A stretch of DNA of 64,000 nucleotides from positions 2,170,001 through 2,234,000 of the forward strand of contig JAQOOI010000021.1 of NCBI GenBank assembly GCA_028554645.1, given 5' to 3'. The stretch is from Omphalotus guepiniiformis. Its lineage: Eukaryota > Basidiomycota > Agaricomycetes > Agaricales > Omphalotaceae. The notes under the pieces were generated by a model. It was not told the DNA's origin. It was given only the letters and a program-made list of their open reading frames with translations, and did no database searches. This document shows, one piece after another, positions 9,401-21,111 of the stretch. Numbering within the stretch: the first letter of the stretch is position 1; every line of letters starts with the position of its first letter. The translations under genes and the position numbers were made by a program.

Positions 9401-11242
9401 TGTTGCGTCAAAAAGCCTTTCAGTACTGAAATCTATCAGATTGAAGTAAATATGGAATGTTCAAGCATTGGAAACTGAACATAAAGGACTAGAGTCACCC
9501 CAGACTGCTAGTTAAGACATGAAACATACTTGTACTCACAATGCCTAAGTGTAGTGATTGCTACAGTACTGAATCTGGTACTAAGCAACTGTGACCAATG
9601 GGTTATACAAGGAGATACTAGTTATGCCTCTCCAGATGTGTTGGAATTCCAATGTTCCATACCAGATTGAGTTGGTTAGACCCACCTTCTAATAACTAGA
9701 GACTCTACCAAGTGTTGTTGACTGTAATCCAAGGGGTTGATGGATTTTCACTTCAATTGAACAACTATCTAAGTCCTTTGGACTGATTAAAAGTTCCAGC
9801 TGGTCTTGCTAACTAAGTTGGCACTACAAGATTGAATGCTGAGAATATGGGCAATCTTGAAGATTGTATTACCAGAGAAATATTGTACATTGAGTACTAG
9901 GTGAACATAATGTCACTAAGATGAAATGCCAATCTGTGTAACAATGGAAGGAGATTCAAAGTTATATCTGCACAAATGAGTTAGATACTCAATACTCATG
10001 ATGGAAGGAGTTAGATACTGAAAATGAGTATCTCTCTGGATCTGAGTATCTCTCTGAAATTCAGTAACCCTCTGAACTTGATGAAAGACAAAGGCACTCT
10101 AACTGGAGGTCTTAGACAAAACTATGGGATAGAATACTGTCCTAGGAGAAGCTGAGAGCTTTCCTAAACAAGAAATATAACCTGGGTACAAATCTGACCA
10201 AAAAGAGATGTATAGGGGTAACACTTGAAATAAACAGCTACTGTACCTTACTGTGGCTGATAGAAACAATGAAGCATGGTCTAGATAAGCTCTAGAGCTT
10301 CTACACAACTCCTAATGCTGCCCTAGTAGAGGAGAATGTGCCAATTTTGGAGAAACTTATAGGGAACCAGATTTGCAATGCACTGAGGAGAATGTCAACT
10401 GTCATGATACTGGTTGCTATTTACATGTTCTGGATCTTTGTTTAGATACCCTGGGTACACCCTAACACACCTAGAACATGGACAAAGCAATATATTTCTG
10501 TTTTTATACCAATCTATACCCAAAGTTCCTACATTTTGACTATCTAACTAAAAATTTACCTAGAAAACCACCTAAAAAGAATCCAATCTCTGCTCATTTG
10601 ATACTTACTTACTTTTGACTCATTTACTGTTCAGATTACTCTTTTAATTTCGAGATATATGTTTGATTTTATGATTTAGTATATATAGCTTACAGAGTAT
10701 CTATTTAGATTTTCTTAAGCATGTACTGCCCAAAGCTACAAGCCAAAGCAGAAAACCCTTCTTAGACAAAATATAGCCTGGCTCTTTAGAGTTCAGTTTA
10801 AGAAATATCCAGTTGTGAAAACTTCTGTAAAGTCCCTTGTGGCAGATAAATTGAAAGAGATACTGAATCTTTGCTGAAACTGCTGTTCTGTCTGTGCTAA
10901 ATCTGCCTGCTGAAACTGTCTGTGCTGCATCTGGAACTGTTCCCTACATTGTCTGACCATTGGATCGAGTTTAACATTGAGATTGATTGTCCTGAATCCC
11001 TCCTGAACCCTGAAAACCACCCTTACCTTCTGTCTGAATCTTATGTTTTGAGATACTTTCTGCCATTTTTCATCCAGATTGAGATAAAGACATCTGTAAC
11101 CCTGCAGATTTGAAGTTCAATTGTTGTGTCTAACTGTGCGGAATCTCTGACAATGCCAGTCACACCTCACCCTACATTATTTTGATTTGAGTTGGATTGT
11201 GCTCATTTGAGTATCTCTCTCGTTTATTTCACAGCCACAACA
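9401..11242 (+). repeat. LTR of family R, copy 1 (about 1.84 kb)
   Basis: Starts TGTTGCGTCAAAAAGCC after a polypurine tract and ends CACAACA before GCGG. It aligns along its length with 17171-18975, with many substitutions (recognisable blocks such as GCAACTGTGACCAATGGG). Non-coding. It probably represents the 3' LTR of the element represented by 9174-9400, inserted in the LINE. Confidence 0.75.
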
Positions 11243-11246
11243 GCGG

Positions 11247-13325
11247 GATGGTTGGAGTAGACATTTTAGAGCCCAGGAGTTCAATCCTGACAGCCCGTGG
11301 AACCCGGGATGACGACGGAACCCTACCCACCACAAACACAGATGAGCGCATAACACAAAGAGATAGAGGAAAATCAAACCTCCATCCCAGCGTGTCAGGA
11401 AACCTGACTGGAGTTGACGACGTTCCACAAAGGGAAGTGTCACTTGAAACTCCAGAGCTCGACTATTCTCAAGATACAGAGAATGAGTCCCAAGAGCGAG
11501 ATGAAAGCCAGGAGGAAACAAACAGTAACCCTGAGCATAACAATGAGCAGAGAAACTCCAGCTCACAGATGTACAACTCACCAGAAGCTACACGGCCTTT
11601 CCGTCCAAATCGAAGGACGAGAAGGAGCCAGCTATATAAGAGTATGAAAAACACAAAAGCGGCCCTTAAAATAGCCTCATTAAACATGAATGGCTTTGGA
11701 GGGACCAGCGTATATCAACCTGGGAACCGTTGGGCAAAAATAAATCAACTAATGCGTGTAAACCAGATTGGTATTGCACTTTTGCAAGAATCCCATATAA
11801 CTGATGAGGAAAGAGCAGCTGATGTGGAAGCAGTGTTCCCCAAATGACTCCGTGTTGTAGCCTCCCCTCATCCTACTAACCCTACAGGAGCAGGGGGAGT
11901 AGTGATTGCCCTGAATAAACAATTGATAAACACAAAGCATATTGAAACAAAAGTCCTGAAACCAGGAAGAGCAATGCTAATCAGACTGAACTGGCACCGG
12001 GATAAGAAGTTGACAATCCTAAATGTATATGCCCCAAATACATCACCATTGGATGGTAAAGAAAATGCTCAGTTCTGGAAAGATATCAAAGGACAATTGA
12101 ACAATGCACCTTCGTGGAAACTACAGCTAGTTGCAGGAGATTGGAATGTGGTCGAAGATCCGTTAGACAGACTACCTATGGGAAACAATCCAGCGGATAC
12201 TGTGGAGGCTCTAGACAAACTAAAAATAAGCCTTGGTGTAGTGGATTGATGAAGAAACACATACTCAGACCTTAAAGAGTTTACATCCTCTAGGACAACC
12301 ACACAGTCATGACTGGATTGGATATATGTGACACCGACCATTCTACAACATGCACAACAGTGAGAATGGATCCGTCTGGGATTGCAGGAGTACACCATGA
12401 AAAACTTTGCTAAGGAACAAGGCTTAGAAGTGATAGCAAGACTACAAACCATGACATATCAAACAGATGACATCAACCCACAAAGAATTCTAGCGGACTT
12501 CATTAAAGAAGTCGCAATGGAAGCACAACAAACAGAACACTTCATGATTTGTCCAGCTCAACAAGAGGCAGCGAAAATCCACAAGCAAATGCAGTGAGTT
12601 GCATCAGACGGAACATTACTTGCAACCGAACAAATCTGCACCCTGCATGATTTGAAATCCAAACTAAGGGAGCAGGAAGCAATGAGCCAGAATCGTATCT
12701 GGAGGCAAGTTGCTGCAAGAGACCGTCTGGAAGGGGAGACTATATGTAAATACTGGACTTCAGTTAACAAGGAAAAGAAGCCACGAGATATCATCTACGC
12801 CCTCTGGCACACACAGATAGATTCATGCAAGAAAAACAAAGCACAGATGCACGACCCTTCGATGTAATCAAGCTCCTCCTGAGTGCATACAATGACATAA
12901 TTGAATTCGGAGTCAACTCTAAAACTAACTCTGTGAAAGGCTGGATGTGCCCAATCAATAAAAAGAGAGACCAAATCAGATTGCAAACTATAGACCAATA
13001 AGTCTGTTAAACACGGGCTATAAAATATTTACCAAAGCCCTAGCACTGAGATTGGCTGAAGTATGCCCCAACATAATGCACCAAAATCAGGCCGGATTTA
13101 TGCCTGGGAGAATCATAACCTACCAAACCAGATTGATATATATGATACTCGATTATGCGGAATATACTGAACACAACGGGCTGATTGTTGCACTAGATCA
13201 GGAAAAAGCATATGATAAAATCGCACATGACTACCTGCTACGAACACTGTGCCATTTTAATTTTCCTGAGGCCTTTGTCTCCACTATTAAAAGCCTGTAT
13301 GGGCATGCAACCACAAAAGTAATGA
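11247..13325 (+). pseudogene. LINE retrotransposon, part 1: endonuclease and start of RT (decayed)
   Basis: Encodes an acidic, polar N-terminal stretch followed by an apurinic-type endonuclease domain (KIASLNMNG, LLQESH, LNVYAPN, VAGDWNVVEDPLDR) and the first RT blocks (QAGFMPGR, IVALDQEKAYDKI). Several in-frame stops and frame changes occur (for example the stop near 11845 and the frame break near 12249), so it is dead. The family is the LINE clade widespread in Agaricomycetes. The 5' end is not seen: the R LTR interrupts the N-terminal region. It continues at 13757 after a 431-bp solo LTR. Confidence 0.85.
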
Positions 13326-13756
13326 TGTTAAGACTTGACGATCTTGTCTATAGTTCGAGATAATCAGTACTTAAGGTTCGAATCGAAAAGCACCTGGTTC
13401 GAGTCAAATAGTCTGTAGATTGCCACTTGGCAACACTTTGACAATGTAGAGAGATTGAGAGTAAAACAGTTGAGAGTTGAGAGAGAAATCAGAGGAAAAG
13501 ACGAGAGAAAAAGATAAGAGAGAAGAAACATTTATTCAGCTAATGTCTATATAATTACACAGGTGATGTTTTATATACTGTATCTATATCTAAATGGAGC
13601 TACTGATTTGTTACGTTGGCAAAAGAAGTGAGATCGTAGATGAGCATATGTTAGTATGCGATAAGGATGCCTTCGGTAGAACTGCCTGATCGTTGGATGC
13701 TTTATCGAGTGGTTGTCATAGGGAATATGAAAAGAAAAAGGAGTCGATTTGTAACA
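13326..13756. repeat. Solo LTR S1 (431 bp) inside the LINE
   Basis: TGTTAAGAC ... TTGTAACA with perfect TGTTA/TAACA ends, flanked by AATGA at 13321-13325 and 13757-13761. Removing it plus one duplication restores the LINE frame (KVM-TNGHLG). No matching internal region is present; a weakly similar stretch lies near 61530-61600. Confidence 0.85.
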
Positions 13757-13882
13757 AATGACAAATGGGCACCTTGGTAGCCCCTTCCAAGTAACAATGA
13801 GTGTATGCCAAGGAGATCCCATGTCCTGCCTGCTCTTCAACCTTGCAATTGAGCCTCTAACTGCAGCCATCAGAAACCCCGC
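13757..13882 (+). pseudogene. LINE part 2: RT core fragment
   Basis: Encodes TNGHLGSPFQV and then SVCQGDPMSCLLFNLAIEPL, the RT block before the catalytic aspartates (usually RGVRQGDP in this family). It is bounded by two solo LTRs, and the frame continues from part 1 and into part 3. Confidence 0.85.
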
Positions 13883-15432
13883 TAATAGCAGCAAAATCAG
13901 CACTCTAAGACATAGAAACTCGTCTAAACTCAAAGGTTGCCTTGTAAAAGCGAGTGTAGTCTGGCGTTGGCAAAGATTCCGCATGCAGAAAACTGACTAA
14001 AGTCAAGCTAGACTGTAGGAAAGACTAACTGAACTGAAAGATCACCGTCTAGACCCATCGATGAGTACTAGAAAACAACAAACAGACAGACAGACAGACA
14101 CACAGACAGACAGTTCAAACACAACAGATGTTCAGATATTTAGCACTCTATTAAAGCATTGCAATCCCTAATAGTGTGCCTCTACCAGCTCAAAGAACCA
14201 GGGCCTGACATTTACAATCAAGAGGCCTTCTGTGATTTAATGCTCTAGACGATACGTAAAGTTCTCCAATTTGGCGGGCAGTTGTAACCTGAGGTGCTCG
14301 ACCCTATACATGACAGTATATGTACTCTACTGCTTGTAAGTATTTCATAAATAGATAGAAAACTCAGTGGAGTAAGTAAAAGAGACAGAAGGATAAAATC
14401 GAGTATAAAATGGATATAACAATATGACTGAGTTGGATAGGTAGGCACGTCTAGAGAATTATGTGCAGTTCTTGGGTATCTATGTGTAAGTATTATATTT
14501 TAGTGATGTTTTTGGTACATCTAGACCCTTCTTATCATGTGCTCGAGCCATTCTAAACGAACTACTCCTATGCATTCTGTTATTATTCATCTTTGTAGCT
14601 GTTTTACAGTGTACTTATAGGGGTGCCGAGGGCATTTTCCAGTCATTTATCTCGTCAGGCTTCCATATATTCTCCTATCCCAACATCTAGACCCCATAGC
14701 ACCTCGTAGATATGCAAATATCCAGTGTTCGAAGGCCAATGCTGTCATTACTTTACTAACAAGTTGTTATACAGTCATTGAGACTGATCATTTTCATGGC
14801 TTTGACCATCTGGTATCTCGGAATGGCATTGTCAATCATATATTCCCAATCATAAAGCATTATCTCCAGTATATCATCAATCTGCAGGTTTTAGGAGGTC
14901 GGCTAAGTTCAAATAAACCATTTTGATGGCTTGGCGATACCTCTAGCTTTGTCCTTTCGATGTTATTCAAGCTCATGAGGCTATTATGCCCGTGTGTCTA
15001 TAGTTTCTTTTTTTTTTTTTTTTTTTTTTTTTGTGGTACTATAATTCCTCATGGCAACTGCTTACACTGCTAGCCCCAGTCGAAAGCAAGGGAGTGTGTA
15101 GTTTCTTTCTTCCTAAGTCCCGTGGATTACACAGATACTTGAATAGTGACTTCCAGACGAAGGGCTCTTTGCCAGGCAGGGTGGATCTGACCATACTGTA
15201 CAGTCTCGCAGCAGGTAGTTACTTTGTCGAATGTCTAGAGGCATATCAGCCATAAGGTCTTAATGCATACACATACATTGTAGTCCTTTCACTTCAAGCC
15301 TTTAACTATTCTTGTTCTATGTTTTAGCTAGCACCATGGGACATAGTCTAGCCCTTTATTCCCATCATATTCACAGTAGAAATCGTTTAATTTCAGGCAT
15401 TTCAGGTGTGTATGCGTTTTCTTAGTGCAACA
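13883..15432 (-). repeat. Solo LTR of the element-B family (1550 bp)
   Basis: Matches the LTRs of element B along its length and is flanked by CCGC on both sides (13879-13882, 15433-15436). Removing it restores the LINE frame (IRNP-ALKGYDNIPG). Differences from B are mostly CG in B to TG or CA here, so it is an older, deaminated copy. It contains a later short poly(T) insertion. Confidence 0.9.
15008..15098 (-). mobile_element. Short retroposed insertion with poly(A) on the - strand
   Basis: A run of about 25 T followed by a 66-bp body, flanked by TAGTTTCTT on both sides (15001-15009 and 15099-15107). The intact B LTR has one copy of that 9-mer and no insert. It is a 5'-truncated retroposition product; the source element is not identified. 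Confidence 0.65.
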
Positions 15433-17170
15433 CCGCACTAAAAGGTTACGACAATATACCGGGACTAACCAAAAAAATCATTGCGACCCTCTTCACGGAC
15501 GACACGACAGTTTTCCTAGCTGAAAACAATGACTTTGCAACACTTGAAACCATTCTAGAGGATTGGTGCATAGCGTCATGAGCTGCCTTCAACATCAGGA
15601 AAACCCAAGCACTACCAATTGGTCAGGAAGACTTATTATCTAGGAGTAATCGCGACTCGACGAACCTTCCCGACAAATACCCCAATCTCTGCAAATATAT
15701 GAATAGCGCAAGAAGGCGAGGCAATTCGCATACTGGGTGCATGGTATGGTAATGGAATACAAGATGAGGCAACATGGACCCCTTTAATTGAAAAAATTGA
15801 TAGTACCCTAAATCATTGGGATAAGAATAAACTGACAATGGACAGAAGAAAGAAAGCTGTACAGATGGTAGTTGGGGGAATGACCCAATACCTGACCACA
15901 GTACAAGGCATGCCTAAAGAAAGAGACTTAATAAAAGGGTTCACACCTTCCTCTGGGCTGAGAAAACCCAAAGCCCAGTAAATTTTGAGACACTCCTTAT
16001 GCTGAAGAATAGAGGTGGCCAGGGAGCCCTAGACATTAACACACAGAACCAGGCCATAGAAGCAATGTGGCTAAATCATACCTTAATCTCAACACAAATA
16101 GGGCCACATGGGCTAAAGTCGTGGATGCCATGATAGCTTCTCCAGAATCCAATTTAGCAAATCCAACAGAGCGGAATGTCAACAAGCGGATGAAACAAAA
16201 TACATTTCTACAATCCTGGAAAATAAAACTATTAGCACTGCCGGAAACACTACTAAAGCTGTTTCAAACTCAAGACAAACTAAAAGTTAGAATTGAAGGC
16301 ATCCAGTTCTCCAAAGAAATCTTGAGGGCACGTCCAATATGATTACATGACCAGGCCACACCACAGATCAGATGCCTAAATCACTCGAGCACTGCGAGGT
16401 GCCTCCTCATCTGCCATGGCCTCAGTCTAGAGGTCATAAAGGAACGAAACGGTGTATCTGCCATACTTGTGTGCAATTCATTATTGATGTGCAATGCCCA
16501 CACCCCCATTCCTGCATGATGAGAGCACAAGACCTGATAGATGCTCTTCTTCCTAAATGGGACCCCCAAAAATTGCCAGTAGCAACTGCTGCAACCCCTC
16601 ACTATGAGGAAGAATGGTCAATTTTAGATCTGAATCCATCTGTGACTGGAGGTCTTGAAAATCTATTCCGGATATTCACAGAGGGAGAACCGATGAATGA
16701 GCTACCACCAACGAACAAAGTACTGGAGGAAACCGCAGAGCTTAACACACTTACACTTGTTATTGCGGGTGCCAGTAATAATTGCCACCTAGCAAATGCA
16801 AATAGTGCGGGCGCAGTAGCCATACGGAACGCAATTGGAGACAAAGACATTTGCAGATGGTGAACTCCGCCTTCGTGGACCCACTCCAACCAAGCGGGAG
16901 AATTCCTAGCATTGACGAAAATACTCAATCTCATCCCACCAGACAACATCGTGAAACTAGTCATATTATCGCCGCAAACTGAAAAAGTATTGAAAGACAT
17001 TGGTAAACTTGAATGTTCCAGACTCTCTGGAATCCCAAATAAAGCAGTAGTCCAACACACTGTAGCGCAATTGCGGAATAGACCTGGAAAAATCCTGATT
17101 CCCACTGCATCCATATCTTTGCCGGACATCCTAACCCTGGGTGCAAAAGCTAAGTCTATAGCAAAGACGA
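15433..17170 (+). pseudogene. LINE part 3: RT catalytic box and RNase H-like region (decayed)
   Basis: Continues the RT with KKIIATLFTDDTTVFL, where FTDD is the catalytic box, then a thumb and linker region (GGQGALDINTQNQAIEAMWLN), then an RNase H-like domain (AGASNNCHLANANSAGAV ... NQAGEFLALTKIL). The first RNase H aspartate is lost (expected TDGAS, here IAGAS) and the DSK-type motif reads LSPQ, so this domain is inactive even apart from the stops. It continues at 18976. Confidence 0.8.
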
Positions 17171-18975
17171 TGTTGCGACTAAAAGCGGTCTAGGCTTGAA
17201 ATCATGCAGATTGAGAAAGATTTTGGTTGTTCAAACATTGGAGACTGAACAATGAGGACTCGAGTTTATCCAGACTGCTAGTTGAAACATGAGAACACAC
17301 TCAGTTACTCAAGCCTGAGTGTAGAGTTAGCTACAGTACATGATAGGGTACTTAGCAACTGTGACCAATGGGATCATGGAGAGAGATACTAGTTTTGCCT
17401 CTCACTTTGTATTGGAGTACCAATGTTCCATGCTAAGTTGAGTTGGTCAGACCCACCCCCTAAAGACTAGAGACTCTCATGAGTGTTGTTTGATTGTAAT
17501 CCAAGGGAATGATGGAAGTTACAATTCAATCTGAGAAACATCTAAGTCCACTGGACTATCTAACTCCAGCTGGTCTTGCTAACTCAGGTTGGCTGTACAG
17601 ACTGAATGCTGAGAGTGTAGACAATCTTGCATTGTTCTGACCAGAGAAATATGTTGTACATTTGGTACTATGCTGAGACTGGTGTTACAACTTGTGACCC
17701 ACCTTTGTCTGTTGGCTGAAGAGGAAAAATCCTCTAAGTCATTTCTGAAGAATGGAGTTAGATACTCAAGCCATCCTACCATGGAGCTAGATGTTGATTC
17801 TGGAGTATCCCTCTGAAATGTAGCATCTAACTGAGTGATACCCTGAGCCCAGACACCCAAATAGGGAAGAATAAACGATTATTGAGACATAATACTGCCC
17901 ATAGCTTGTTGCTAAAACCAGCTAAAAGGAGAAGTACCTCCTGGAGACAAATCAGATGCAAGATCTGGCCAAATAGACACATGTGCTACTGTACAGCCTG
18001 TGGATGATAGTAACGACGGAGTAGTGTCTAGATGACCTCTGAAATGAAGAAATAACCACTGAATATGCTAGGAACCTCACCAGCAGCCCCTAGATAAAAA
18101 ATTCAAAAGAGTTGCAAATTTCAAAATCATAAAAGATGTTGTCATATGGCACCATTCTGGACTGATATTGCGTACTGTACACCCTGCTTAGATACCCTGG
18201 ACTTGATTGCCAAGCCACTATATGGACAAAGCGATTTTTATAACAATTTTTATACTCAAGATACCTATACATGACAGTATCTAACTGAAAAATACCTACA
18301 AAAATACCTAAAAAGACACCAATCCCTGCTCAATTAGTCTTTCTGTTATCTATTCTATTTACTCTGCTCAGATTCCCTTACATTTTCGAGATTTACTATA
18401 TTTATTTTCTGGCCTGTATATAAGAACTACCTACTTGTAGATATTTTTCCTTAAGTTAGGACTGCCTAGGCTCACTACCAAAGCAGAACTTCTTCTAGAC
18501 AAAAATTGCCTGGCTCTTAGAAGTTCAGTTATAGAGAAATATACCAATTGTGCAAACTTCTGTAAAGTCTCTTGTGGCAAACCTTGAGAGAGATACTGAA
18601 ACTGTTGCTGTTCCTGCTGTTCTGTCTGTGTTGTTCTGCCTGCTGAAACTGTTGCTGCTGCTGTTCTGATTGATACTGTCACTATTTGGACCATTGGATT
18701 GAGTTGCCCACTCTGCTTATTGCCCTGAACCACCCCTTGAACCCCTGAGAAACTAGTTGCCCTCTGTCTTGAATCTGTGTTTTTTTGAGTTGCCCTGTTA
18801 CTTATACCCTGTTCAGAGCGGACTGCGGACACTTGCTAGCTCAGTATTGAGTTCAATTGTCGAGTTTAACTGTGCGGAACCTTTGCCAACGCCAGCCACA
18901 CCTCCACAAACCCCCCTAGAATTGAGTTAGAGGTTGTTTCTTGAGACTCCCTCTTGGTATAATTCTTGCACATTA
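17171..18975 (+). repeat. LTR of family R, copy 2, solo (1805 bp)
   Basis: TGTTGCGACTAAAAGC ... TGCACATTA flanked by ACGA at 17167-17170 and 18976-18979. Removal restores the LINE frame (KSIAKT-SLCEDTHLG). It aligns with 9401-11242. No coding content. Confidence 0.8.
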
Positions 18976-19136
18976 ACGAGCCTGTGTGAAGATACTCACC
19001 TAGGGCTGGAAAATCAAATCAAACCAACACTGAAGCTAACGGGCTCTGCGTTGTCGGGCATAACACAGGTGTCTGCCTATAAAGCAATCAGAGAACATAG
19101 TGCGAACAAGTATGTGGAGAGACGGTGCACCAATGC
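18976..19136 (+). pseudogene. LINE part 4
   Basis: Encodes LKLTGSALSGITQVSAYKAI and REHSANKYVERRCTNA, the helical segment preceding the C-terminal zinc-type domain in this LINE family. Bounded by the R LTR and a Copia LTR. Confidence 0.75.
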
Positions 19137-19526
19137 TGTTGAATGAAGTGCTAGAACACTTGTAGATACTATACAAATACTGTACATATCATTAGAAAGT
19201 CCTTCAAGTACATATAATACTATACTAATGACTTTAATATCTATTGTAGATAGTTATACCATGTATGTAGGGTCATTCTGGAGTGTTTAGAGCGCGCGCA
19301 AAAATGTGGACACTCATTTTCACGCCTCATGCGCGGCCTGACACAATAGGACCAAACAATATGTAAATCCTTACATGTCTGGAGAAATCTAAGACACTTG
19401 GAAAGCAATTCTTGTGCATTAAGCTACTATTACAACGCTTTAGTGATCTCAGTGAACTGTAATTGAACTCTATTCATTGTGTCTGATCAGTGTATCACTG
19501 GTAGTGCATTGTCTTAGATTCTAACA
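19137..19526 (+). repeat. Solo Copia LTR (390 bp)
   Basis: TGTTGAATGAAGTGC ... GATTCTAACA, same family as the LTRs of D and E, in E orientation. Flanked by AATGC (19132-19136, 19527-19531). Confidence 0.92.
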
Positions 19527-20448
19527 AATGCGAATATCACAAAAAAAATACAGAAAGCCATGGAACAACAAATACAGCTTCAGCCCAATAAAGCCGCTAT
19601 ATGGGCTGGGATACACCATAAAGACCTAACTCGGGAGACCTGGTACTTCATGTGGATGACCATACACGACACCTATATGGTTGGAGTGAATTAGCAGAGA
19701 GACAGATATACACCTGAACAGAGAGAGTGGGCAATATATAAAAAGGACACAACAGTGGGAACCATAGACCACATACTAACAGCATGCACCTGCACTGGCC
19801 AAGATCTGATCTGGAATCTAGCAGGTAAACTATGGAGGGCAAAAGGATATCAATGGTCAAGGCCTGACCTTGGAACAATCCTGGGGTGTACAATACCAAC
19901 ATTTAAAAAACTGAGAAAAAAACGCACGAACAAAGGTGATACCTGATTCTTCAGAATCTTGGTATCGGAATCGGCACAAATGATATGGCAAATTAGAAAT
20001 GAAAGGTTGATACGAAAAGATGGGAGTGAAGCCAACACGATAGAAATCTCAAAATTTGCAAAGAAAGCACTTTCCAAGGCACTCGCAACATAGACTGGCG
20101 TACTTGAAAATGAGAGTAACTTGGGCACAGACTGGACTTGCAATAAAGACAGGGTTTTAGTGGGTATGCTGCCAATGGGATGATAAAGGAGAGCTTAAGG
20201 TAAGTAGGAGGAGGGAAGGCTTGAAGAAGAAGGAGAAATGGTGTGACACAAGTCCCACACGTTGTGCGTAACAGCATTTCCCCGTGGTGTAGACATCTCT
20301 AGCATACTCCTGGAAAAGGAGACTCTTACAGATACTAGGCCAGGTTCCAATTCCTGACCAAAATCAAGCCGGTGGAGGGAGATGACTGTGTTGTTGGTCC
20401 AAAACCTTTTGTTACTACACCAAAAAAAAAAAAAAAAAAAAAAAAAAA
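19527..20448 (+). pseudogene. LINE part 5: C-terminus, 3' UTR and poly(A)
   Basis: Encodes AIWAGIHHKDLTRETWYFMW, then DHILTACTCTGQDLIWNLAG and FFRILVSESAQMIWQIRNER, the conserved C-terminal segment of Agaricomycete LINEs, with stops near 19690 and 19943. The frame fades near 20090. About 320 bases of 3' UTR follow, then 27 A (20422-20448), the true 3' end of the element. It is inserted in a Gypsy pol pseudogene. Confidence 0.85.
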
Positions 20449-20721
20449 CTCAATAAACAAAGTGTACAGTTAAATCGTTCTTAGGGACTGCAGGACAGCT
20501 CACAATGTTCATTAAAGACTATGCAAAGAAAGCTAGACTCCTCACAAGGTTGACTAGTTCACAAACACCCTTTAAGATAGGAAAAAAAGAGTTGGAAGCC
20601 GTCAAGCTACTAAAAGAAGGCATTAGAAATGTCCCTACACTGAAACCAATTGATTATTTGCTGTCTAGCGGCATTACTCTAGCAGTGAATACATCTTGGA
20701 TGGCTGTAGGATATTATCTGT
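20449..20721 (+). pseudogene. pol: B-like Gypsy pol relic, part 1
   Basis: Homologous to element B pol: KSFLGTAGQL, then MFIKDYAKKARLLTRLTSSQ and the start of RNase H (LAVNTSWMAVGYY). The RNase H aspartate is changed to Asn. Broken by the LINE on the left and a Copia LTR on the right. Confidence 0.9.
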
Positions 20722-21111
20722 TGTTATAATCTAAGACAATGCACTACCAGTGATACACTGATCAGACACAATGAATAGAGTTCAATTACAGTTCACTGAG
20801 ATCACTAAAGCGTTGTAATAGTAGCTTAATACACAAGAATTGCTTTCCAAGTGTCTTAGATTTCTCCAGACATGTAAGGATTTACATATTGTTTGGTCCT
20901 GTTGTGTCAGGCTGCGCATGAGGCGTGAAAATGAGTGTCCACATTTTCGCGCGCGCTCTAAACACTCCAGAATGACCCTACATACATGGTATAACTATCT
21001 ACAATAGGTATTAAAGTCATTAGTATAGTATTATATGTACTTGAAGAACTTTCTAATGATATGTACAGTATTTGTATAGTATCTACAAGTGTTCTAGCAC
21101 TTCATTCAACA
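20722..21111 (-). repeat. Solo Copia LTR (390 bp) in the pol relic
   Basis: TGTTATAATCTAAGAC ... CATTCAACA flanked by TCTGT (20717-20721, 21112-21116). Same family as D and E, D orientation. Confidence 0.92.

Noticed and set aside
15033..15098. Poly(T) insertion as a 3' end of the nearby LINE
   Set aside because: The sequence before the A tail does not match the LINE 3' end at 20300-20421 beyond a few bases.
17171..18975. R-family repeats as host intergenic DNA
   Set aside because: TG start, 4-bp ACGA duplication, polypurine tract before copy 1 and restored LINE frame identify them as LTRs.
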